Positions 25,299 to 32,581 of a stretch of DNA of 57,228 bases are shown piece after piece (position 1 is the stretch's first letter; every line of letters starts with the position of its first letter). The notes below the pieces were generated by a model. The model was not told where the DNA came from. It did not search any database and saw only the letters and a list, made by a program, of their open reading frames with translations. The stretch is taken from the IMG/VR virus record IMGVR_UViG_3300030117_002543, positions 1-57,228 of that record; one strand, written 5' to 3'. The position numbers and the translations under genes are program-made. The stretch is from a virus.

Positions 25299-26932
25299 CC
25301 AACCCGCCTCTCACTACGCCTATCGACATTTTCATTCCCTGCTTCTCTTGGCAAACCGCTGAATCTCTTATCGGGACCAACGCTCATGCTCGGTTTGTTT
25401 CTTCCTTTCACAGTAGCGGGTTGACCTGCTTCTTCGGCAGTTGGCCTAGTTCCGGCTTCCATCATCTGACCTAGTTGTGACTGGTCGATGTTGGTTCCAG
25501 CATACGGGTCTAATTCGATTTCATCGTCTTGCTGTTGGTCTTCTGGTTGTGGTGGCTTGACGTAAGTGAATCTTCCTTCGTCATCCATGTTGACTTCAAA
25601 TCCGAGGTTCTTGATAGCCGCCGCGACGTTGACCTCAATCTCCCTCTTCCTCAGTTTGGCAATCTCATCCTCCTCTTCTGATGGTGGCAGTTTCAACTCC
25701 CAATCGGTGATACCGAATTCTGCTGTCATAAACGGGAACACGTAATCATTCCAAATCGTCTGTGCCATCTCGACTGCTCTGTTGGTTACGAGTATTTGCA
25801 TACCCTCGTTATTCAATCCCCCACTAGCAGAATTGTCTGCCATGAATACCTTGCTGACTCCGTAGAATCCTGATATTCTATCCCTCAAGTCATCCTTGAC
25901 AGACATGTAATCCATCTCTTTCAGGCTATCCATGAACTTCACCCACTCGACGGAACCCTTGCCGCCTTCCGCTTCGATTCCCATTACAGGAATGAAGTGC
26001 GGGTCTTTCTCCATCTTCTCCTTGACGCTTCGCCAAAACGACCTCATCGAATCTATGTTTCTAGTCTGAACTGCTAGTAGACCCTTTGGCATTCTAGCCT
26101 TAGTGTATGATGAGTTGACGTAGTTCTCCATCGCTATCAGAGTCGTAACGTGATTCCATAGTGTTATGATTGGTGACAGTCCATACATCCTACCGGGTGA
26201 GTATTTGCTGAAATGCAAAACCTCTCCCTTTGTGAAATACTGCTCTTCTCCCTTCACTCTGTTTACATAGTGAACAGGGTGCAGTTCTGAGTTGCATTCC
26301 TCGCAAAGACCAGTTGGACTTGTCTCTATTCTGTCTCTATGCTTGACACAGATGTAGCCTCCCTTTCCTCTTTCACCCGTATCGTTAGAGTAGATGTGCA
26401 TCGTAACAGGGTCACCACGATAGACCTCCTTTATTCGATGCATACGAATCTCGTTATTGTTATCCATGAAGTACTCCTTCACTAGGACAAGATAGGCATC
26501 ATCCATGATATTCAGGTCATCCTCTAGTTCCTTCAATACGTCTATGAACATCTGCTCCGATTTGTTGACATAACCATCTAGGAATCTCTGAGCGTACTTC
26601 AACTGGTCAGGGTTCGGCTTCTCTAGGTTCATCGAGCCACACTCTGCACATTGTTCAACAGGCGACTGATGTTCCTTTCCACAATCAGTGCATTTCTTGA
26701 CGAACTTCTCCTCCCATAGGTATCCTCTTCTGAATATCTCCTGCTTTAGTTGGGTAGTACAAGTCCTGACTATTACCGATTGCTGTGCTATGTGGTATAT
26801 CACAGGAGATGTGAGTAAATACGATGTGTCCTTCTCCTGAATGCCCGGATTGTATATTGTCCTGTCTGCTGGTTTTGGAGTTGTCCTACGAAATAGGTTT
26901 CCTATTCTGAATCTTCTCTTTTCATCTGCCAT
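25295..26932 (-). CDS. Portal protein with zinc-ribbon insertions
   Basis: 545 residues. The core matches tailed-virus portals: GEVLHFSKYSPGRMYGLSPI, a following stretch of helix (LWNHVTTLIAMENYVNSS), then ISGFYGVSKVFMADNSASGG and a C-terminal helix. Two metal sites are inserted in the N-terminal half: CTDC/CAEC at 81-98, and a second pair ~190-210 (ICVKH, LCEECNSE). These are not typical of well-studied bacterial phage portals. The portal forms the dodecameric DNA channel and binds terminase. It lies two genes after the terminase. Confidence 0.9.
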   Translation of the reverse strand: MADEKRRFRIGNLFRRTTPKPADRTIYNPGIQEKDTSYLLTSPVIYHIAQQSVIVRTCTTQLKQEIFRRGYLWEEKFVKKCTDCGKEHQSPVEQCAECGSMNLEKPNPDQLKYAQRFLDGYVNKSEQMFIDVLKELEDDLNIMDDAYLVLVKEYFMDNNNEIRMHRIKEVYRGDPVTMHIYSNDTGERGKGGYICVKHRDRIETSPTGLCEECNSELHPVHYVNRVKGEEQYFTKGEVLHFSKYSPGRMYGLSPIITLWNHVTTLIAMENYVNSSYTKARMPKGLLAVQTRNIDSMRSFWRSVKEKMEKDPHFIPVMGIEAEGGKGSVEWVKFMDSLKEMDYMSVKDDLRDRISGFYGVSKVFMADNSASGGLNNEGMQILVTNRAVEMAQTIWNDYVFPFMTAEFGITDWELKLPPSEEEDEIAKLRKREIEVNVAAAIKNLGFEVNMDDEGRFTYVKPPQPEDQQQDDEIELDPYAGTNIDQSQLGQMMEAGTRPTAEEAGQPATVKGRNKPSMSVGPDKRFSGLPREAGNENVDRRSERRVG

Positions 26933-26933
26933 A

Positions 26934-28268
26934 CTATGCCTCCGTCTTTATGACTCCCTCGATGACATCCATCTCCGTCATCTTGGAGTTCTCATGGAAC
27001 TTGGATACTGTGTCTATGTCTATGCCGTATTTGATGAAGTCATAGTTGGCATTGTCCTTGTGGTTCTCGTATTTCATCAGTTGGAACAACTCCTGTCTTC
27101 GGGGTTTGTACCACTCGGCCTTCTTGTGAGACTTTTTCATTCTAAGCAATTCTAATAGTATGTCTGCGTTTGCTCCTTTCATTTTCAAGAAGGGTCTGCA
27201 TTTCGTAAGAATTTCATTTACATCTGCCGCAGAGTAAAAATTCAATCTATTGACAGGCTTGGTGTCTTGTGGTGATTTTTGGTCTAGATGCAATCTGCCA
27301 CACCCAAGGGACTTGTGCATCTCCATCATAAACGCCTTTCCCCTGTCTCCCGTTGCGACTAGGCCGACTCTTGGATTAAAGTTTTTATCCATTGTAATGT
27401 ATCCATCAGAGTCTATGAAAGCGGCAGTGTATGCGTAGATGTCCTTTTTTATGTCATCACTGAACTTGTAGAAAGCACCATCAACTGTGGTGATATTCTG
27501 AGTCCTAGCCATCTTTGAGATTATGCTGGGTGATGTTTTCTTGAACAGGTTCTTAGGAAGTCTCTCATGTATCTGCCTAGCCGAGATTCCGGGTTCCTCG
27601 CAAACAGCATGAAGTATCTCCTGTTTGATTACATCTTTCGGGCTGATGCTAGGCATGTGTTCCTTGATTATCTTCTTGAACTCCTTCTTGCTATTGGTCA
27701 TCTCCTTGGTCAAAGAGGAGTAGTCCGAGTTGTATGGTATCTCTGCTCTATCGAGTCTAGCCTCCCAATACTTGCAAAGGGAGTCAATGGCATCTCTCCT
27801 AGTGTTCTCGTCATGTATGTATGAGAGTTTGATTAGTTGCTCTTCGGAACAAACCATCTCCTTGACGACGGGCTTATACTTAGAAATCCAGTATATCCTG
27901 TCTATCGTGTTGTCCAAGTGTGATGCGTATCCCTTGATTAGATTGTCAATCGATTTCGTGATTGCTATTTTCTTCTCTCCTTTCAGGGTTCTTCGATAGT
28001 CCTTGAGTTCCTTGATGAGAGATGGAATGTCTTTACCCTCTACCTCGTACTTCTTGAAGTCGTCATTAAGTTGCTTCTTGGCATCGGATAGTGAGATATT
28101 GTGTTCCACTGCGAACTTCTTCTCAATATCGAAGTGGTTAGTGGTATTCTGCTCTGACAGCCAAGACCTCTTGAGTTCATCAGACAATCTCTTCTGCTCC
28201 TCAACTAGCGTTTCTTCCTCATCGGCAAGAGAAGCCATCTCCCTAAGTTTGTCTCCCTTCTCTCCCAT
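26934..28268 (-). CDS. LAGLIDADG-like protein with winged-helix segment
   Basis: 444 residues from ATG 28268 (GGTGAATACA upstream). The N-terminal ~220 residues are coiled-coil and helical. A winged-helix-like segment follows (EEPGISARQIHERLPKNLFKKT at ~225-245). Then comes a LAGLIDADG-type unit: AAFIDSDGYITMD at ~285-297, with the acidic pair D-S-D-G, and a conserved-looking INxx-like strand region. Only one copy of the motif is seen, so it would dimerise if it is a nuclease. It sits between terminase and portal as a free-standing gene, not as an intein or intron. It could be a homing enzyme or one recruited for genome processing. Confidence 0.75.
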   Translation of the reverse strand: MGEKGDKLREMASLADEEETLVEEQKRLSDELKRSWLSEQNTTNHFDIEKKFAVEHNISLSDAKKQLNDDFKKYEVEGKDIPSLIKELKDYRRTLKGEKKIAITKSIDNLIKGYASHLDNTIDRIYWISKYKPVVKEMVCSEEQLIKLSYIHDENTRRDAIDSLCKYWEARLDRAEIPYNSDYSSLTKEMTNSKKEFKKIIKEHMPSISPKDVIKQEILHAVCEEPGISARQIHERLPKNLFKKTSPSIISKMARTQNITTVDGAFYKFSDDIKKDIYAYTAAFIDSDGYITMDKNFNPRVGLVATGDRGKAFMMEMHKSLGCGRLHLDQKSPQDTKPVNRLNFYSAADVNEILTKCRPFLKMKGANADILLELLRMKKSHKKAEWYKPRRQELFQLMKYENHKDNANYDFIKYGIDIDTVSKFHENSKMTEMDVIEGVIKTEA

Positions 28269-28277
28269 TGTATTCAC

Positions 28278-29720
28278 CTACAGATTCAGTCCCAAAATAC
28301 CCGGTGGTATTGCACTACCAGCAGGTCTAGTTGGAGTTGTATCGAACAAGTCCATGTCGTCTAGTAGAATAAAGTTCTCCCCCGGAGATTGGGTGGCGGC
28401 ATTGGCTAGAGCGAGGCTCATAACCAAGTCGTCATGCGCACCAACTCCCTCAAACCTACCAGAGTCAGTGATGCTGAACATGGAAAGTTCCTCAATCAAG
28501 AGGTTAGTCAACCTTCTGCTGGAATTGTCGCCATAGGGAAAGTTGAATTTTCCATTCTCTATGTTCATTTGCAGGTTCAGAATTATCTCCTGCTTCTTCT
28601 TTCTCGTAGTGTCGAAATCCTTGATGTTCAAGTCGGAGATGCTTCTCAACTCCTGTGTGAATGCCTTAGCGAAGGTGTTGGTCTCATACAGCACCACCTC
28701 TGGTTGGAATATCTTTCCTATCAGTCTAATCTTCTCTATGTTCTCTCTGAACTCAACATTCTTGGCTCGGTCAACATGCACGATTGTCTTGTTTGCTTCA
28801 TCATCAACCTCAAGCACTGTGATTACATTGTAGTCACCGTCAGTCGAAATAGCAGGGTCAACACCGACGTAATACTTGAATCCCTTATCTTTCCTATTTC
28901 CTAGTTTCAAGACATACTCTTTGTTCTTGCAGTTCTCGATGAACTCTGGATTGAATAACGAAGTGCCTGTTGATATCGGTACGCACAAGTATTCTCTTGT
29001 GAACTTTAGAGAACCTATCTCAGCCTTCCTCTGCAACAGTGCATCATGGTCCCAACGCTCAGGCCAAAGAGGTTCGTTCAATGAATTGAAACATGGATAC
29101 TTGGTGACTGTGTATGCTTGGTTATCCTCCAATTGTGCAAAGATATCAGTGTATGTGAATGGCGTACCAATCATACGAAGATTCGATGTATGGTGAAGCG
29201 TCGGTATCATGTCACCGAAGAACCAGTCTGTGACTCTCTGTATTGCTGATAGGCTGAACTCTTTCAACGGGTCGTCGATGATAATCTCCTGTGGGTGAAG
29301 TCCACGAATCTGAGAGCCAACTGACCTCTCAAGTATCGCATTGCCATTCGTGAGTTGTATGTTGCCGATGGCCCAGTTGCGTGAGGGCCGGAACTTCTTG
29401 AGTGCTGGGTGATTGAAGTATCTGTCAATCTCCCTCATGTGAACTAGAGTCTGCTTTTGGTTCGATGAGATGTATAGCATCTGATATGGTGGCTCTTGGA
29501 AGACTAGATTCCATACCACCCAACAATGCATGAAAACAGACTTGCCGTGGTCACGACTACAGATGATGACAGTCCTATCCGTGTTCTGCATGGACTCCAA
29601 CCACTCTTCCATGTACGGTGGAAACATCATGCCGAGTACGTTCTGGAAGAAGTAAGGGAAGGATGTCTTCGACAACTCCATGTCCATAGCGGATACGAAG
29701 TCCATGTCGTCTAGTTCCAC
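28278..29720 (-). CDS. terL: Terminase large subunit
   Basis: 480 residues; probable GTG start at 29720, overlapping the previous stop (TAGTG), with GGGGGAGA upstream. The ATPase domain has a Walker A-like CSRDHGKS at ~54-61 and a Walker B EIIIDDP at ~150. The RNase H-like nuclease has YYVGVDPAISTDGD at ~285 and HDDLVMSLALA at ~445. It pumps and cuts viral DNA during packaging through the portal, encoded two genes on. Length is typical. Confidence 0.93.
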   Translation of the reverse strand: MELDDMDFVSAMDMELSKTSFPYFFQNVLGMMFPPYMEEWLESMQNTDRTVIICSRDHGKSVFMHCWVVWNLVFQEPPYQMLYISSNQKQTLVHMREIDRYFNHPALKKFRPSRNWAIGNIQLTNGNAILERSVGSQIRGLHPQEIIIDDPLKEFSLSAIQRVTDWFFGDMIPTLHHTSNLRMIGTPFTYTDIFAQLEDNQAYTVTKYPCFNSLNEPLWPERWDHDALLQRKAEIGSLKFTREYLCVPISTGTSLFNPEFIENCKNKEYVLKLGNRKDKGFKYYVGVDPAISTDGDYNVITVLEVDDEANKTIVHVDRAKNVEFRENIEKIRLIGKIFQPEVVLYETNTFAKAFTQELRSISDLNIKDFDTTRKKKQEIILNLQMNIENGKFNFPYGDNSSRRLTNLLIEELSMFSITDSGRFEGVGAHDDLVMSLALANAATQSPGENFILLDDMDLFDTTPTRPAGSAIPPGILGLNL

Positions 29721-30772
29721 TATATTCTCCCCCTACCACGACCTAATAACGATTTTATGTGTTTTATTCTATTTTCCCTTATCGTTATTTTTTTGTCTAG
29801 TTTTCGGATAGCCATTGATATTCTATTCATATCCTTTTTCCTTTTCACTTTCCTACGACCACGAAATTGTTTGTCTCTTTGCTCTACGAGTTTCTGTATC
29901 TCTTTTCCTAATTCCATCTGTTCCTGTATGAGTTCTTGTCTCCTCTCTGGTGTCATACGGAATGCCTGTATCCTCTTCTTATCATTATCCCAAAGTGGTT
30001 TGAATGTTGGATTCATCGGATGTTCGACTATATTGCTAGTGGGATAGACGCTATCGAAGGCAATGACACTAGATTCGTTATCAAGTCTCTCTGGTGTCAA
30101 TCCCGTTTTAGTCTTCTCATATGTGTCTTTTATTTTCTTCTTTCTATATGTTACACAATAGGTATCATCGTCGGCATCTGCGAATGAGTAGTAAACTCCA
30201 CTACCCAACGCTCCTATTTTATCCACTATCTCTGCTAGGTTTCCATTTACTTTCATGCCAGCCAACTTGGGATTTTTCGCTTGGTACTCAAAATGCGGCC
30301 TAGTTGTAGCGGTGTTCTTTAGATTGTAAAAATAGTCTGTTATTCTACCTGATGGTTCACTATCATCATAGTCATAGAGTCTATTTTCGTTCCCGACGTT
30401 TTGATACTTATCTCCGCCTAAGTCTTCTCCACCTAGTTTTAGAACATTGAACCAACTCATAGATTTCTTGTATCCAGATGCGTAAGCGGCGGCGGCTTGT
30501 CTCTCAGCATCCTTGCGATTTCTGTAGACCTTTCCTTTGCTACCCCACTTGTAGCCACCCTTGACTCTACGGATTGGTATTCTAACCCCTCCTCTTGAAC
30601 CAACCGTGAAGTCCCTCGTCTTTCTCTCTGCTGAATGTACCAGCCTTCCTCTTCTTCGGCTTTCCACCTCTTCTCTTGTAGTCCCTGCAAGCAGAGCAAG
30701 TCGGTCTGCATCTTCTCTTCTGTCCCTTGGATGCATCTTTCCTACCACAAGGCTCTGTTCCGGGCTTGTCAT
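29720..30772 (-). CDS. Basic protein with internal SWFNVLK motif
   Basis: About 350 residues. The start is uncertain: ATG 30772 or 30721 would overlap the preceding gene by well over 100 bases, yet the segment encoded before the previous stop (GYKWGSKGKVYRNRKDAERQ, AAAAYASG) looks like a genuine conserved viral domain. Address motif SMSWFNVLKLGG follows it at about residue 104. The middle has a strand-rich domain, and the C terminus is very basic (RKVKRKKDMNRIS). It is translated just before terminase. Possibly a DNA-binding internal protein. Confidence 0.6.
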   Translation of the reverse strand: MTSPEQSLVVGKMHPRDRREDADRLALLAGTTREEVESRRRGRLVHSAERKTRDFTVGSRGGVRIPIRRVKGGYKWGSKGKVYRNRKDAERQAAAAYASGYKKSMSWFNVLKLGGEDLGGDKYQNVGNENRLYDYDDSEPSGRITDYFYNLKNTATTRPHFEYQAKNPKLAGMKVNGNLAEIVDKIGALGSGVYYSFADADDDTYCVTYRKKKIKDTYEKTKTGLTPERLDNESSVIAFDSVYPTSNIVEHPMNPTFKPLWDNDKKRIQAFRMTPERRQELIQEQMELGKEIQKLVEQRDKQFRGRRKVKRKKDMNRISMAIRKLDKKITIRENRIKHIKSLLGRGRGRI

Positions 30773-31562
30773 CTGTGCAAGAAGCACAACTGACCCAATC
30801 CTTGGATATTATTTCCTGCCAACTCTTACTGACCTTATCCGAATCAAGATACGCATCAGCAATCAACGCACCGACTTTCTTTCCAGTCTCGACATCGCTT
30901 GGGAAGTGATTGCCCATCTGTATCCTTGACATGGATATCTTCTCTGCCATATCATTGAGTTCCTCCTGCTTGTCAGGATACTCCTTCCCTAGTATCTTGG
31001 CAAGGGCATATGACTCCGTTGCATGTCCACTTGGGAATGATGGAGTGTCATCTGTGCTAGTGACGGATTCTATCTCATCTGATATCTCATATGGTCTAGG
31101 TCTTCCGTACTTCATCTTGAGTTTGATTATGTGAATGTCGATGTCTTCGATTAGTTTCTCCCTGTCTTTCATCTTCTCCCCAACTATCTTCAACATCATC
31201 TCATGGTTGTTCATGTCTAGGTCTTCTATTTCACTCTCATCGATTTTCTTACCCTTTATCATCTCGATGACTTTGGGTAGTTCTTCCTCGTTGGATGGAT
31301 GCGAATACTCAGGGAATGTAACATCGAAACTCGGAGTCTTTTCCAGAAGTTTCTGCTTGTCATCAGGTAGCCTATCGACCCATTTTGACTCTGCTTTGGT
31401 CAATGCTTTTTTTTTTGAGTTGCCCCAATTAGCCGCACCTACTTTACGGCACTGCACCAAAGCACCTGACGCATATGCAGAAGGCCATTTGGTGTATCGG
31501 CTTCTGACCTTGCGATAGCAAGCGTCTTTCTTCTTCTTCAAGTCTTCAAACCAGAGTTCCAT
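30582..31562 (-). CDS. PAP2-family phosphatase with address motifs
   Basis: 326 residues. All three PAP2 signatures are present: K-x6-RP (Lys149 to RP156-157), PSGH (177-180) and SR-x5-H-x3-D (212-223), so a histidine-phosphatase acting on a phosphorylated lipid or small molecule is expected. The N terminus, MELWFEDLKKKK, is a variant address motif, followed by KWPSAYASGALVQCRKVG, a phrase seen in other marine viral proteins. A second motif, KSWQEIISKDW, begins the C-terminal Cys-rich basic tail (CASC, CSAC). No membrane helices are seen, unlike most PAP2 lipid phosphatases. Packaging into the virion is inferred. Confidence 0.8.
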   Translation of the reverse strand: MELWFEDLKKKKDACYRKVRSRYTKWPSAYASGALVQCRKVGAANWGNSKKKALTKAESKWVDRLPDDKQKLLEKTPSFDVTFPEYSHPSNEEELPKVIEMIKGKKIDESEIEDLDMNNHEMMLKIVGEKMKDREKLIEDIDIHIIKLKMKYGRPRPYEISDEIESVTSTDDTPSFPSGHATESYALAKILGKEYPDKQEELNDMAEKISMSRIQMGNHFPSDVETGKKVGALIADAYLDSDKVSKSWQEIISKDWVSCASCTDDKPGTEPCGRKDASKGQKRRCRPTCSACRDYKRRGGKPKKRKAGTFSREKDEGLHGWFKRRG

Positions 31563-31571
31563 ATTATTACC

Positions 31572-31784
31572 TCATGCACCTGCCGCCGCATAGAATCTCT
31601 TTTTGCAAAGAGCGCAAATTTCTTTTCCTTCGGGGTCTAAGTCTCCTCTCATAAAATTAGTAGAGCCACATCTAGCACAAACCTTCTGCGCTTCAGGACT
31701 TTGAGGCATCACTGTACCTAATCTCTGTCGCATTCTCAATTGCTGTTCCAAGGGATTTATCTTTACAATATCAAACCAAGACAT
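31572..31784 (-). CDS. MSWFDIVK-motif zinc-ribbon protein
   Basis: 70 residues from ATG 31784 (GGTGATAAT upstream; longer starts overlap the previous gene). MSWFDIVKINP is followed by a helix and one zinc ribbon, CARC at ~35-38 and CALC at ~58-61. Overall it is an address tag plus a metal-binding module. Function unknown. Confidence 0.7.
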   Translation of the reverse strand: MSWFDIVKINPLEQQLRMRQRLGTVMPQSPEAQKVCARCGSTNFMRGDLDPEGKEICALCKKRFYAAAGA

Positions 31785-31788
31785 ATTA

Positions 31789-32577
31789 TCACCAATCCCT
31801 GCAAGCCATGCATCTAGGGGAGTTGTCACCACCCTTGCAAGTGGAACACTTGTGTCTAGCCCTAAATGATTTTCTCCTCTTGCCTGACCTCTTGCCTGAT
31901 ACGGTTACTCCCTTCTGTCCCCAATGAACTCGCTTGTATCCTCCACCGGGTTTGCTGACGCACTTCATCCACTTCTTACCCTTGGCAGTTGAACTGGTCT
32001 TCTTCGTTGGTCCCTTGCACTGTGCCTTGACTAGGGCGAACCACTGTACGCTAGGTTTGTAGAATAGTTTCCTGATTGCGGTTGTCGAACTTCCTTCATT
32101 CTCCAACATCGTGAAGACCTCCCTTATATCGTCGGGGATGTCATCTTGGTCAATGACTTTGTTGTTTGAGTCAAATTGTATGGGGTTGAATCCCTGTCTC
32201 TCAAACACAGGAACACCTGCTGGCTTTGCCGCTCCAACTATTGGTCTGTTGCTGTGCATGTCAATGACTTTGTTAGATATCCAACTACCAGCACCCCTTG
32301 TCTCTTCCTTGCTGAGACCAGATTCTTTCGCATGGCTTTTCAAGCCAGTCAAGAGATAGATGTTCTTGTACGGTGCGATTCCTTGAACTGCAATTGGCTT
32401 GCCATCTTCCACTGTTGGATAGTATGCGATGTAATACTTGGGGTCTACTTTACCAAATGGAGTATTAGTAAGCATCTGGTATCTCTCTGCTCTTGTTTGA
32501 TAATCTATGCCATGCTCTGCAAAACGCGCTTTGACCTCATCTTCCGACAATGGAGGTGAAATCTGAAACTCTGCCAT
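31789..32577 (-). CDS. GNAT-like acyltransferase with basic Cys-rich tail
   Basis: 262 residues. Residues ~1-140 have a GNAT-like plan: strand with IAVQGIAPYKNIYLLTGLKS, an ETRGAGSWISNKVIDM segment at the acetyl-CoA loop position, then RPIVGAAKPAGVPVFERQGF, typical of the GNAT C-terminal strands. At ~176 comes an internal address motif (SVQWFALVKAQCKG). The tail is basic (KRSGKRRKSFRARHK) with CSTC and CMAC pairs, much like the tail of the PAP2 gene next door. Substrate unknown. Confidence 0.6.
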   Translation of the reverse strand: MAEFQISPPLSEDEVKARFAEHGIDYQTRAERYQMLTNTPFGKVDPKYYIAYYPTVEDGKPIAVQGIAPYKNIYLLTGLKSHAKESGLSKEETRGAGSWISNKVIDMHSNRPIVGAAKPAGVPVFERQGFNPIQFDSNNKVIDQDDIPDDIREVFTMLENEGSSTTAIRKLFYKPSVQWFALVKAQCKGPTKKTSSTAKGKKWMKCVSKPGGGYKRVHWGQKGVTVSGKRSGKRRKSFRARHKCSTCKGGDNSPRCMACRDW

Positions 32578-32581
32578 CTAA

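Noticed and set aside
26934-28268. LAGLIDADG-like region as an intein in terminase or portal
   Set aside because: Terminase and portal are complete and continuous on either side, and this gene has its own start, stop and ribosome-binding site.
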